A stretch of 64,000 nucleotides of DNA from Mangrovactinospora gilvigrisea (GTDB lineage: Bacteria; Actinomycetota; Actinomycetes; Streptomycetales; Streptomycetaceae): the NCBI RefSeq assembly GCF_001879105.1, contig NZ_MLCF01000067.1, forward strand, positions 1-64,000. Direction: 5' to 3'. Below are positions 49,523 to 58,038 of the stretch, piece by piece. Numbering within the stretch: the stretch's first letter is position 1; every line of letters starts with the position of its first letter. Position numbers and translations under genes: made by a program. Below the pieces are notes generated by a model. That model saw only the letters and a program-made list of their open reading frames with translations, searched no databases and was not told the origin of the DNA.

Positions 49523-50185
49523 GTGCGCTACCTGGCCACACCCTCCGGCCCCGAGGCCCGCGCCGCGATGAGCGCGGGCCTGCTGGGGTGCATGACCACC
49601 CCCGCCCAGGGCAACCGCATCCCCGAAGGCGCCCTCTACGCCTGCGACAACGGCAAGTTCGGCAAAGGCTGGCCCGGAGCGGACGCGTGGATGGCGTGGC
49701 TCGCCGCCACGGTCGACCACTACGGCGCCGAGCGCTGCCTGTGGGCCGTCGCCCCGGACGTCCCCATGGACGCCGAAGCCACCCTCGCCGAGTCGATCCC
49801 CTGGCTCGCACCGATCCGCGCCCTCGGCATCCCCGTGGCCTTCGCCGCCCAGGACGGCTCGGAAGCCGACGGCCTGATCCCCTGGGACGAGATCGACGTG
49901 CTCTTCCTGGCCGGTAGCACCGAGTGGAAGACCAGCCCTGCGGCATGGCATCTCGCGCACACGGCCAAGTCGTTGGGCCTCGCAGTCCACATAGGCCGCG
50001 TCAACAGCCTCCGCCGCATGCGCCTGGCCGAAGGATTCGGCTGCGACACCGTCGACGGCACGTTCCTGGCCTACGGCCCCGACACCAACCTCCCCCGTCT
50101 GCGGTCCTGGCTACACGCCCTCGACACGCAGCCGTCCCTGTTCGCGTCGCCACGGCCACAGAAGTCGCGCGAACGCCACGCGTAG
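49523..50185 (+). CDS. DpdA/TGT-like TIM-barrel protein (tentative)
   Basis: A 220-aa protein. GTG 49523 has no good ribosome binding site. The sequence YLATPSGPEARAAMSAGLLGCMTTPAQGNRIPEGALYACDNGKFGKGWPGADAWMAWL, then WAVAPDVPMDA, VAFAAQDG, DVLFLAGSTEWKTSPAAWHLAHTAKSLGLAVHIGRVNSLRRMRLAEGFGCDTVDGTFLAYGPDTNLPRL, is a recurring actinophage and plasmid protein. The core is consistent with the queuine/DpdA-like transglycosylase fold, in which a 7-deazaguanine base is exchanged into DNA or tRNA. No other deazaguanine synthesis genes are nearby, so the role is open. Confidence 0.55.
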   Translation: MRYLATPSGPEARAAMSAGLLGCMTTPAQGNRIPEGALYACDNGKFGKGWPGADAWMAWLAATVDHYGAERCLWAVAPDVPMDAEATLAESIPWLAPIRALGIPVAFAAQDGSEADGLIPWDEIDVLFLAGSTEWKTSPAAWHLAHTAKSLGLAVHIGRVNSLRRMRLAEGFGCDTVDGTFLAYGPDTNLPRLRSWLHALDTQPSLFASPRPQKSRERHA

Positions 50186-50208
50186 GCGCCCAGACGGGGC
50201 GGCCCATC

Positions 50209-50853
50209 TCACATGTGTGTGTTCGCGGGGCGTCCGAGCGGCTGCAGCACGTCTACCATCCACTTCGGCTCCAGTCGGCGGCGCCGGTCGGACCAGTGCG
50301 CCATCGCAAGAGCTTCCTTCAAGATCAGACAGGCAGCGTCCGGGTCGCTGGCCGTCGCGACGAGATCCGGAACACGCTCAAGGACGTGCGGCCACAGCGC
50401 TGGGCCATGACTGTACTTCGCCTCGTCGACAGTGCAGGCCAGGACGGGAGTGGGGCGTTGCAGACCCGCGCGCAGCGTCCGACGGATCTCCTGCTGCGCA
50501 CCCTTGCAGCAGCCCAGCACCAGCACGCGAGCGCCCAACTGGGGTATCGGCGTGTCCCTCCAACCCAGACCAACCCACCCGGGCTGCACCCAGCTGTGCG
50601 CATCGACCAGCAGAAAGGGACGCGGTGCTCGGAAAGCGGCCGCGAACGTATCCGGATCATCCGTCGACAGCTCTGTCACCGCGTACGGCTTGGCATCGAG
50701 GACTTTCCGCATCGCGTCGACGATGGGGCCGTTGATCTTGTCGCGTGCCGGGAAGAGGACCAACGGCCTGCCGACGGCCTCATTCCTGACAGCTCCCTCA
50801 TCCGCCACACTGCGCGGCTGCCCGCTTCGGGTCGCTGTGTTCCCCACGCCCAT
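50209..50853 (-). CDS. hypothetical protein, 214 aa
   Basis: ATG 50853 follows GCGGGGG at short spacing. The product has VLFPARDKINGPIVDAMRKVLDAKPYAVTELSTDDPDTFAAAFRAPRPFLLVDAHSWVQPGWVGLGWRD and ARVLVLGCCKGAQQEIRRTL. The segment VLGCCKGAQQ loosely recalls the nucleophile strand of caspase-like (CHAT) proteases, but a matching upstream His is not clear. It is convergent with the DpdA-like gene across 23 bases. Function not known. Confidence 0.5.
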   Translation of the reverse strand: MGVGNTATRSGQPRSVADEGAVRNEAVGRPLVLFPARDKINGPIVDAMRKVLDAKPYAVTELSTDDPDTFAAAFRAPRPFLLVDAHSWVQPGWVGLGWRDTPIPQLGARVLVLGCCKGAQQEIRRTLRAGLQRPTPVLACTVDEAKYSHGPALWPHVLERVPDLVATASDPDAACLILKEALAMAHWSDRRRRLEPKWMVDVLQPLGRPANTHM

Positions 50854-51003
50854 TACCCCCGCTCAGGACACCAAGTCGCCGACTAAAGCCGGTTTGCTGA
50901 TCCACCGTCATTTGATGCACGCTGGGCAAACCTTACCCGGGAGCAACCCTGAGCGATCCGGCGCCGCGGCCGCGGCGTCCGAAGCCACGACGCCAAGCCT
51001 CTC

Positions 51004-52251
51004 CTAGTCGGTGTGTCCTCGCCGCGGGCCACGCGGCCGCGAGCGTACGTGCCTCGCCACCGTCGACCAGGACCACATCGGGTCGATGACCGGCGGGGCC
51101 AGACCATCACCCGGAACGCGGTCAGGCGGCGGGATCTGACGGCGGCTCTGGTAGCTGCGCATGGTGTGGTAGCGGACCGGTTCAGCGCCCCAGGCCTCGC
51201 CCAACACCCGGCCGAACTCCAGCAGGTCCATCAGGACGCCGGCATCGCGATCAGGCAGGGCCGGAAGCCCGCTGCCGGCGACCGCCGGCCGGTGCTCGCG
51301 CACCCACGCCTCGACGTCCGCGCCCGGGTAGGTGGGTGAGGGGCGGCCGCGGCCGCGCCGTATGCCGTCGGGGGGCGGGAACTCGGGGTCGGCTGTCCAG
51401 GTCTGGACGCGCCGCAGGTCGACGCCGAGGTGCTCGGCGAGCTGCCGGGTCGTGACGCTTCCTTCCAGCCGGCGTGGTTGAGCGTGTGGCTCGACGGGCT
51501 GCGCGGCCGCGGAAGCGTCGTGGCCGGCGGCGTCCGCGCTGGCGGTGGCGGGTTCGACGGTCGGGGCGGGGGGCCGGGTTCCGGCAGTTTCGGCCGCGCG
51601 CGGCCGGTGGCGGCGCACCCAGGCATCGACCGCGTCGACCGGGTAGTACAGCGTGCGCGAGGACAGGGCACGCTGGGGCTGCGGCCAGTCCTCGGCCTGG
51701 GACCAGCCGTGCACCGTCTTGGGGCTGACGCCGTACCAGGCCGCCGTCGCGGCCACGGTGGTCAGTCCCGGGGGCAGGTCCGCGGTCGCTGGTGCCGGCG
51801 CCGGGTCGGATCCGGACCTGGATGTGTCGCGGAGCGCGGACGTCTGCGCCGCCTGGTGAGCGGTCAGGACTGCTGCAGAGGTGGTGGTGAAGGCCCGGGC
51901 CAGGGCGTCGGCGACCGGCGGGGCCAATCGTTTGGTCGACCCGGACTCGGCCATGCCGTAGCCGCGGCGGGTCAACCCCGCCGCGTCGGCGGCCTCCTGC
52001 TGGCTCAGGCCGGCCCGCGCCCGAAGGTCGGCGAGGGTGGGCGTGGGCCGGGTGCCGCCGGAGGTGAGCCGGGCCGGGTCCACGTCCAGCGCGTCCGCCA
52101 AGCGGGCCAGGCTGGCGCCATGGGGGGTCCGCTCCCCGCCTTCGTAGGCGCGGATCGCGCGGGCCTGCACGCCCGAGGCCGCGGCGAGCTGGGGGATCGT
52201 CAGGCCGTGCTGCTCGCGCAGCGTGCGCAGCGACGCGGCGACCTGGGACAT
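51004..52251 (-). CDS. double-XRE and HTH-array regulator
   Basis: A 415-aa protein; ATG 52251 follows AAGGTGAG. It contains two XRE-type HTHs (LRTLREQHGLTIPQLAAASGVQARAIRAYEGGERTPHGASLARLADALDVD; LRARAGLSQQEAADAAGLTRRGYGMAESGS). Two HTH/WPV units follow (LTTVAATAAWYGVSPKTVHGWSQAEDWPQPQ and TRQLAEHLGVDLRRVQTWTADPEFPPPD). The last domain (LLEFGRVLGEAWGAEPVRYHTMRSYQSRRQIPPPDRVPGDGLAPPVIDPMWSWST, residues 334-400) is a paralogue of the modules in the 42820 protein. It lies next to a metallopeptidase gene and has its own promoter P5. Confidence 0.75.
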   Translation of the reverse strand: MSQVAASLRTLREQHGLTIPQLAAASGVQARAIRAYEGGERTPHGASLARLADALDVDPARLTSGGTRPTPTLADLRARAGLSQQEAADAAGLTRRGYGMAESGSTKRLAPPVADALARAFTTTSAAVLTAHQAAQTSALRDTSRSGSDPAPAPATADLPPGLTTVAATAAWYGVSPKTVHGWSQAEDWPQPQRALSSRTLYYPVDAVDAWVRRHRPRAAETAGTRPPAPTVEPATASADAAGHDASAAAQPVEPHAQPRRLEGSVTTRQLAEHLGVDLRRVQTWTADPEFPPPDGIRRGRGRPSPTYPGADVEAWVREHRPAVAGSGLPALPDRDAGVLMDLLEFGRVLGEAWGAEPVRYHTMRSYQSRRQIPPPDRVPGDGLAPPVIDPMWSWSTVARHVRSRPRGPRRGHTD

Positions 52252-52294
52252 GGCGGACTCACCTTCGACAGCGGACAGTGCAGACATTAACGCA

Positions 52295-52323
52295 ATTATG
52301 TATCACGAAACCTTAGACTGCAA
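52295..52323 (-). promoter_or_regulatory. AT-rich promoter, family copy P5
   Basis: Read leftward: TTGCAG (52323-52318), 17 bases, CATAAT (52300-52295). The -35 lies inside the last codons of the metallopeptidase gene. The start point would fall about 35 bases upstream of ATG 52251. Confidence 0.6.
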
Positions 52324-52738
52324 CGGGGGCGGCGAGCCGGTCGAGGAGGCCCTGGGCCCGCTGGAACGCGACGGCCTTGTGTCCATAGGAGGGCCACCGC
52401 AGATGCATGAACTCGTGTGCCAGCACCTGGTCGGCCTCGCCGCAGGTGGGCACCAGTGCAAGGTTGACCGCCAGCAGCGGGACCGGCCGGCGCTGCTCCA
52501 CCGGCCCCCAGTACACCTGGGCCGCGCAATTGTCGGCGAACGTGATGCCCGTGGCCGCCGCGTAGGCCTGCAGATCCACCATCAGTTCACAGTCCCGCTC
52601 GGCCACGTCGACGAAGTGCGCGACGCGTTGGCGCAGCCAGGGAAAGCCCAAAGGCAGGCGGGCCTGACTGGGGCTCAGCGGGCTGCGCAGTGCCCGGGTA
52701 CGGGCCGTGGTGAGCGGGTGGCCGCGCAGCTGGCTCAT
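52313..52738 (-). CDS. SprT-like metallopeptidase
   Basis: A 141-aa protein; ATG 52738 follows GAGGAGA. VLAHEFMHLRWPSYGHKAVAF has HExxH (HEFMH) plus a downstream YGHxxxF, as in SprT/WLM-type gluzincins where the third His and the HG-xF motif complete the zinc site. The N-terminal half is Arg rich. It lies 57 bases after the 52795 gene and immediately before the XRE/HTH-array regulator. That is the arrangement of a protease and repressor pair such as ImmA/ImmR, though the protease type differs. Confidence 0.65.
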   Translation of the reverse strand: MSQLRGHPLTTARTRALRSPLSPSQARLPLGFPWLRQRVAHFVDVAERDCELMVDLQAYAAATGITFADNCAAQVYWGPVEQRRPVPLLAVNLALVPTCGEADQVLAHEFMHLRWPSYGHKAVAFQRAQGLLDRLAAPVAV

Positions 52739-52794
52739 GTCGGTCTCCTCAAGGTGTCACGGCGGGGCAGGGGCGGGATGGTGGGCAAGCAGGA

Positions 52795-53283
52795 TCATGC
52801 GTAGCTTCCGTGCCAGGAGTCGGCGTCCAGCGCGGCCAGGGCCCGGCGTTCGGCTGCGGTGAGGCGGAAGGTGAAGCGGTCCCAGCGCTGGAGGCGGGCC
52901 AGTTCTTCGCCGGCGGCCGGTCCCACCGTGGCGACCTGTCCGGAGCGCAGGTGGAGCACGACGGTGTCGTCGACCACCTCGCCGGTGTCCCAGCCGAGGG
53001 ATCGGCGTCGGACCAGGGAGAGGTTGAACACCGGCCCGTCCTTGAGTGTTTCGCTGCCGCCGAGCAGGGGCCGGATCCAGATCAGGTGGGGGTCCTCGTC
53101 ATCGATGCGGTGGTGGCGGGCCAGGGCGGCGCGGAAGACCTCGGTGCCGTCCGGTTCGGCGACCGACATCTGGGCGCCGGCGTCGACCGGGTCGCCGCTG
53201 GCCGCGTGGTCGCCGGCGATCAGGACGGCCAGGCGCTCGAGCCAGGGCGGCCGGCCGGTGGTGGATGCGGTGGGGTCAGGCAA
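52795..53283 (-). CDS. hypothetical protein with a TTG start, 162 aa
   Basis: TTG 53283 lies eight bases after GGAGG and overlaps the end of the 731-aa gene by eight bases. The product (LERLAVLIAGDHAASGDPVDAGAQMSVAEPDGTEVFRAALARHHRIDDEDPHLIWIRPLLGGSETLKDGPVFNLSLVRRRSLGWDTGEVVDDTVVLHLRSGQVATVGPAAGEELARLQRWDRFTFRLTAAERRALAALD) is a mixed alpha/beta domain. Being tightly coupled to the tagged protein, it is a candidate chaperone or immunity partner. Not recognised. Confidence 0.55.
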   Translation of the reverse strand: MPDPTASTTGRPPWLERLAVLIAGDHAASGDPVDAGAQMSVAEPDGTEVFRAALARHHRIDDEDPHLIWIRPLLGGSETLKDGPVFNLSLVRRRSLGWDTGEVVDDTVVLHLRSGQVATVGPAAGEELARLQRWDRFTFRLTAAERRALAALDADSWHGSYA

Positions 53284-55471
53284 GGCGGAGAACCTCCTCG
53301 ACGGGGCGGCTGCCCAGGTGTGTGATGCCGCGGTCGGCGAACTGGGCGAGGAGCTTGTCGCGTTCGCTCGCAGCGGAGCACATGATGCGGCTGGGGGCCT
53401 CGGCACCGAGCAGGTCGATGCCGTCGCGGAACATGATCTCGTTGCCGCTGTGGTGGTGCTGCGCGATCTGCAGCGGGTCCCGGGTCATGCCGTGGAGGGC
53501 CTTCGCCTTGCCCGGGCTGATGCCGTAGTTGTCCTCGTCGTAGGCGTAGTAGTCCGAGCGGCGCAGCAGCACGCTGGGATCGTCCCACACCAGCCGCCCC
53601 GCACCCAGGTGGGCGGGGGAGTGGCTGATGCGCAGGAAGACGCTGTTGGCGCCGCCGCTGTACTTGTCGCTCTGCTCCGACATGCCCACCTCGGTCTGGA
53701 TCCCCATCGTGGCGCGGCGTTCGGTGGAGGCCAGTACCCCGGTCTTGAACAGGTCCGCGATGCCCAGCCCGCCGACGTCATGGAACAAGGCCTTGCCGGC
53801 GAACGCCTTCTGGAACGGCGCGGGATTGTGGGCGACGTCGAACCGAGACCAGGTCAGCCATCGGCCGGAGAGGTTTGGTGTGGGCTGGTAACCGGGGCTC
53901 GCCGCCAACTGCTGCCCGCTGCCGTGGCCGGTCGCCACCGCGACCGCCTCGCGCAGCACCTGCACCCGCTGCGGCAGGGAGCGGTGTGCCGCCTCCAGGT
54001 GGATGCGCTTGACCTCCTGGTGCAGCGTGTCCCCGTCCAAGCCGATCAGGCTGTCGGCCCGGGACTGGATCAGTTCCTGCACATGCATGTCCTCCAGACC
54101 CTGGGTGGTGGCGAACGCCTGGGCCATGCCGGGGGCGTCGCGCAGGTCCTGGGCGGTGACGTTGTTGGTCAGATAGGTCCACTCGCCCTCGGCGGCCGTC
54201 ATGGGCTTGTTGATGAGGTTCAGCTGCTCCAGGCGGCCGACGAGCTCCTTGCCGTGGCCGGCACCGGGCGGGGCGTGCACCTCCAGCTGGCCGCGCATGC
54301 TGAACTCCGTGGTGCTCACGTCGTTGCCGCTGTAGGGGCGGTAGACCGCGCTCCATCCCTCACCCAGATCGATCGCGTACTCGGTGCCGTTCGCCGAGGA
54401 GCGCGCTTGGCCGTCCCAGCAGGCGTCGCCGCTCTCGGCCGACAGTTCGGCGTTGATGCGGCTGGCCTGCCGCTGCTGCGCGGCCAAGGTGTCCTCGGGA
54501 GCCGGTCCGGGGACCTGTTTGACGACCATCTGGGTGGTCTCGGTGGTGTAGGGGAAGAAGTGCGGCAGCGGCGCGCCCCCGGAGGCGATCTTCGCGCCGA
54601 TCAGATCGACCTGGTCCTTGTAGTACTGGGCCATGGCCTGGTCCTGCTCGCTCAGCCCGGGGGTGTCCAGCACCGCTTGCACAGCTTTGGCCGCCTCCTG
54701 GTGCTTTTCCAGCGTGGACTGGGAGGCCGGGAGGCCGTAGTCGAGTTTGTGCTGCAGCGAGCTGGTGGCGGCCGTGACCTTCTCCGCCAACTGGTGCTGC
54801 TCGTCGAGCGGCACACGGGCCTGCACGGTCTCCTCGACCTCCGCCTCGACCATCTGGGGCACCGCCAGCGACTCCAGGAGCCGGCTCTCGGACTCCTCGT
54901 TGACGTGGGCCAGCAGCACCTCACGAGGGCCGTCGGGAGCGGCGTAGGCCATCAAGGTCGCCTGAGCGTTCACGAAGTCCGCCCCGCCCACCAGGATGGG
55001 AACCCCCGTCGGTGACCCGGCCGGCGGGGCATCGGGCACCGGCGTCAGCGGCGGATCCTGGTGATCCTCGGCCTCCTGCGTGCCCATCTCGGCTGCGGTC
55101 TCCGCAGGTGCGGACTCCTCGCCCAGATCGGGCGAAGCAGCTTCCTGCTCGGGCGGGTCAGGCTCTTCCAGCAGCTGCTCGAGGTCGGACAGCCCGGCAG
55201 GTTCGCCCTCATCCGTCTCACCCGCAGCCGCGTTGGCTCCTTCCAGGTCCGTCCCGCCGTCGCCCCCGCCGTCTGCTTCGGGGGCCGCCAGACCCGCCTC
55301 CGCCGCCGGCGCCGCGGCGGCCTCTGCTGCCGTCTCCTCGACGGCGTTGTCGAGGAGCCCAGGCTCGGTCAGCGCGTCGGCCGGCACGCCAGACGGCGGC
55401 GCGAGCGCCGGGGCGAGCGCGGTGGGGCTGATACCGTAGGCGCTGTGCGTGGTCTTGCCGTTGGTGCCCAT
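53276..55471 (-). CDS. 731-aa protein with shared N-terminal tag
   Basis: ATG 55471 follows GGGAGG. The first 16 residues, MGTNGKTTHSAYGISP, nearly repeat those of the 852-aa protein. An acidic Ala/Glu-rich region to about residue 190 follows, then a helical region. The C-terminal half is a large alpha/beta domain (CWDGQARSSANGTEYAIDLGEGWSAVYRPYSGNDVSTTEFS; LFHDVGGLGIADLFKTGVLASTERRATMGIQTEVGMSEQSDKYSGGANSVFLRIS; NEIMFRDGIDLLG). It has an enzyme-like look but I cannot assign a family; an ADP-ribosyltransferase-like reading is possible but unproven. It sits eight bases after the 852-aa gene. Confidence 0.65.
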   Translation of the reverse strand: MGTNGKTTHSAYGISPTALAPALAPPSGVPADALTEPGLLDNAVEETAAEAAAAPAAEAGLAAPEADGGGDGGTDLEGANAAAGETDEGEPAGLSDLEQLLEEPDPPEQEAASPDLGEESAPAETAAEMGTQEAEDHQDPPLTPVPDAPPAGSPTGVPILVGGADFVNAQATLMAYAAPDGPREVLLAHVNEESESRLLESLAVPQMVEAEVEETVQARVPLDEQHQLAEKVTAATSSLQHKLDYGLPASQSTLEKHQEAAKAVQAVLDTPGLSEQDQAMAQYYKDQVDLIGAKIASGGAPLPHFFPYTTETTQMVVKQVPGPAPEDTLAAQQRQASRINAELSAESGDACWDGQARSSANGTEYAIDLGEGWSAVYRPYSGNDVSTTEFSMRGQLEVHAPPGAGHGKELVGRLEQLNLINKPMTAAEGEWTYLTNNVTAQDLRDAPGMAQAFATTQGLEDMHVQELIQSRADSLIGLDGDTLHQEVKRIHLEAAHRSLPQRVQVLREAVAVATGHGSGQQLAASPGYQPTPNLSGRWLTWSRFDVAHNPAPFQKAFAGKALFHDVGGLGIADLFKTGVLASTERRATMGIQTEVGMSEQSDKYSGGANSVFLRISHSPAHLGAGRLVWDDPSVLLRRSDYYAYDEDNYGISPGKAKALHGMTRDPLQIAQHHHSGNEIMFRDGIDLLGAEAPSRIMCSAASERDKLLAQFADRGITHLGSRPVEEVLRLA
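55451..55471 (-). repeat. 21-nt direct repeat encoding the shared tag, copy 2
   Basis: The 21 bases at the start of the 731-aa gene (codons 1-7, MGTNGKT) are identical to those at 58018-58038 in the 852-aa gene, with further amino-acid similarity to residue 16. Confidence 0.7.
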
Positions 55472-55479
55472 GGCCTCCC

Positions 55480-58038
55480 CTAACCTCCGTACTTCAGCGA
55501 CGCCGCGTGCGGCATCTGCAGCTCATCGACGTAGAAGGCCGCGAACTCCTGCCGCAGGCTGTTCTTCCGCTCCACCGCACAATCCAGGAAGGCCTCCGCG
55601 ATCTGCTTCGAGGTCACCGTCGACTGGGCGATCTTGTGCTGCTTGGCGGCACGCGCCCGCATGGCCGGCACCCAGGCGGCGTTGCTGCCCGGCTTGGCGC
55701 CCTCATGGGCGGCGGTGTGCAGCACCGCGCGCACCTGGGCGTCCGGGATCTCCTCGAAGGACTTGATGACCGGGTGGGCGACGGCGGGGTTGACCTTCAC
55801 CCCGGGAGCCAACTGGCCGTTGAGCGAGGCGTAATACAGCTTGTGGTGCAGCGGGTCCAGCGAACCCCCGCCCGAAGGGGCGTAGCCGAGCGCGAGCTTG
55901 TCACTGCCAGCGTGCTTGAACGCCTGGCCACGATCCACCCGCACGATCGCCCCACCTGGGGTCAGGAGCATGTTCGCGGCGTGCCCGTCGTGGTCGCCCA
56001 CCAGATGGCTGGCGACGTGGTCGCGGACGATCGCATCGACCTGCGCCTGCGACCAACTGCCGGGCTTGGACGGGAACGGGGTAGCGCCAATCAGCAGCGG
56101 CTGGACGGTGCCGCTCTGCCCGCCGACCTCCTTGGCGTAGACGGGAACGACCGGAGTGCCGCCGAGCGAGAGCAGATGCGAGGCCGCGGCCTCGGCGCGC
56201 GCGGTCACTCCGCCGTGGTGATCGGACTTGAACAGCCACTTCGACCCGTCGGGCGCGGTGTGCAGGCTCTTGCCGTAGGTGCCGCCCAGGTGCGCGGCAG
56301 TGCCGGCATCGAGCGGCATGGCCTCGACCGCGGCGGTGTCGATCCGCGCTGGAACCTCCTTGGCGGCGGCCTTCGCATGCCCCAGGCTGGCCACCATCGC
56401 CTGGACTCTGGCCTGGAAGGAACCTGGCGGCGCCGGCTTGACCGGAGCCTTCAATGCCGGCTTCGCGGCCGGCACGGATGCCGGCGAGGAGACCGGTGCC
56501 GCTGCACCCGTGGCAGCCGGCGGCTGGCTCGGCGCGGCCGCGGAGGTCTTGCCGAGCATCTTCGCCGCGTTCTTCTTCGCGGCCGCAGACGCCTGAGCAC
56601 CCGCGATGGCCGCGGCGGGGTCGATGTGCGGGTTGAAGTGGCTGGCCAGATAGTTCTGCACATGGGCCCGCGAGGCGTGCTGGGTGTCCGGCATCCCCAT
56701 CTCGGCCGCGAGCGCACGAAGGTCCGACAGCTTCTGCGCCTTGCCCCACGCCTTGAACTCCACCGTCAGGGCCGCCGGATCGCCGAGCGCCTCCAGCGGA
56801 GCCAGACCGCCGGCGGAACCGAGTGACTTCGACGCCCACGGCAGCACGTGCTGCTGCAGTGGCCCGACGGTGCTGGCGGCCTCGAGCCATCCGGCTACCG
56901 TGGCTGTGGCCTCGGGGCCCGAGGCCAGATCGGGGAGGGCCAGGGGTGCGCTGCCGTCTTCCTTGCCGGCCTGGACGGCCGCAGTGGCCGCGGCCAGCTT
57001 GTCCAGGTCCTGTTGACGCTGCGCGGCGATCTCGGCGTAGGCCTCCGCTTCCTTCCCGGTCCCGCTCATCAGCGCCGTCAGTTGATACGGCGTCAGGGTG
57101 TTGAGCTCCGCCTCCGAGATCTCGCCGGCCTCCAGCGCGGCATCGGCCAGCGGCTTGACCGACGCCGGCGTCGCCCCTGCTGCCAGCGCATGATGGGTGA
57201 CCATTTTCTTGCCCGCCTGGAGGCTCTCCAGTTCGAGGAGCCCCGGGCAGTGGGCGCTTGCCAAGGTGGCGTCGGCATCCAGGAGCGCCTTCAGCTGCTC
57301 CGGTGTGGTGGCCTCGCTGGCGGCGACGACGGCCTGCTGGGCCGCCTCATGCGCCTTGAGTGCCTGATCGACCTGGGCGACGCTCGCCGTCCAGGTGCCC
57401 TCGGGCGTTCCCACGGGGGGCGTCGTGCCTTCGAGTGTGTGGAGGTCGGCGAGTGTCATCCCGGCGACTGTCTGGCCGGCGACCAGTTGGTCGTAGCGGG
57501 TCAGGGCCGCCGCCTGGATCTTGTTCTTCGACGTGATGCCGGCGTCGTAGTACGGGTCCAGCCAGTGCACCAGCGGATGCTGGCCCGTGCCCGACAGGCC
57601 CACCAGCGCGGGGTGTTCGAAGCCCCGAGCGGCGGCGATCTCCCGCAGCTGGTCCGGGGTCAGCGTCGAGAGGTAGGCCAGTGAGGTCGCGCGCAGCTGG
57701 TCCAGGTGCGCCTGCACCACCTCGGGGGGAGCGCCGTCGGCCGCCATCTTCTCGATGGCTTCGCGCGCGGCCGCAATCTGCGCGGCGAACGCCTCGAACT
57801 GCTCGAGTGGGTCCTCGGGCACCTCCGGGTAGCCGCCGAGCGCGCCCTCACCGCCGGAGGCGATCGTCTCCAGGTCCTCCAGTGCCTGCGCCAGATCGGC
57901 CGGCACGCTCTCTTCAAGTACGGGGCCGGCCTCATCGGGCTGCGGCGAACCCGGCCCCGCGGAGGCATCGACGCTGTCCGAGCTGCTGCTGGGCTCGATG
58001 CTGTACGCGGCGTGGCTGGTCTTGCCGTTGGTGCCCAT
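55480..58038 (-). CDS. 852-aa protein with shared N-terminal tag and kinase-like domain
   Basis: ATG 58038 overlaps the stop of the 58433 gene (TGATG). The N-terminus MGTNGKTSHAAYSIEP nearly repeats that of the 731-aa protein. A long helical Ala-rich region follows to about residue 560. Residues about 572-740 look like a PI3/PI4-kinase or HipA-type kinase fold: SKWLFKSDHHGG with Lys 604 as ATP-binding lysine, catalytic-loop DHDGHAANML (Asp 682, Asn 689), and VDRGQAF (Asp 702) as the metal-binding D-x-G. No secretion signal or membrane segment is seen. Function unknown; it could be a toxic effector or a capsid-type fusion. Confidence 0.65.
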   Translation of the reverse strand: MGTNGKTSHAAYSIEPSSSSDSVDASAGPGSPQPDEAGPVLEESVPADLAQALEDLETIASGGEGALGGYPEVPEDPLEQFEAFAAQIAAAREAIEKMAADGAPPEVVQAHLDQLRATSLAYLSTLTPDQLREIAAARGFEHPALVGLSGTGQHPLVHWLDPYYDAGITSKNKIQAAALTRYDQLVAGQTVAGMTLADLHTLEGTTPPVGTPEGTWTASVAQVDQALKAHEAAQQAVVAASEATTPEQLKALLDADATLASAHCPGLLELESLQAGKKMVTHHALAAGATPASVKPLADAALEAGEISEAELNTLTPYQLTALMSGTGKEAEAYAEIAAQRQQDLDKLAAATAAVQAGKEDGSAPLALPDLASGPEATATVAGWLEAASTVGPLQQHVLPWASKSLGSAGGLAPLEALGDPAALTVEFKAWGKAQKLSDLRALAAEMGMPDTQHASRAHVQNYLASHFNPHIDPAAAIAGAQASAAAKKNAAKMLGKTSAAAPSQPPAATGAAAPVSSPASVPAAKPALKAPVKPAPPGSFQARVQAMVASLGHAKAAAKEVPARIDTAAVEAMPLDAGTAAHLGGTYGKSLHTAPDGSKWLFKSDHHGGVTARAEAAASHLLSLGGTPVVPVYAKEVGGQSGTVQPLLIGATPFPSKPGSWSQAQVDAIVRDHVASHLVGDHDGHAANMLLTPGGAIVRVDRGQAFKHAGSDKLALGYAPSGGGSLDPLHHKLYYASLNGQLAPGVKVNPAVAHPVIKSFEEIPDAQVRAVLHTAAHEGAKPGSNAAWVPAMRARAAKQHKIAQSTVTSKQIAEAFLDCAVERKNSLRQEFAAFYVDELQMPHAASLKYGG
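58018..58038 (-). repeat. 21-nt direct repeat encoding the shared tag, copy 1
   Basis: Identical to 55451-55471; encodes MGTNGKT. The nine residues after it are conserved in kind but not in codons, which suggests selection on the peptide rather than recent DNA copying. Confidence 0.7.

Noticed and set aside
50209-50853. Caspase-like (CHAT) protease
   Set aside because: Only a VLGCCKG strand resembles the nucleophile region; the paired histidine strand could not be identified.
53276-58038. Phage head or MuF-type structural genes for the tagged pair
   Set aside because: No portal, terminase, capsid or tail genes are nearby, so a phage-morphogenesis reading is not supported.
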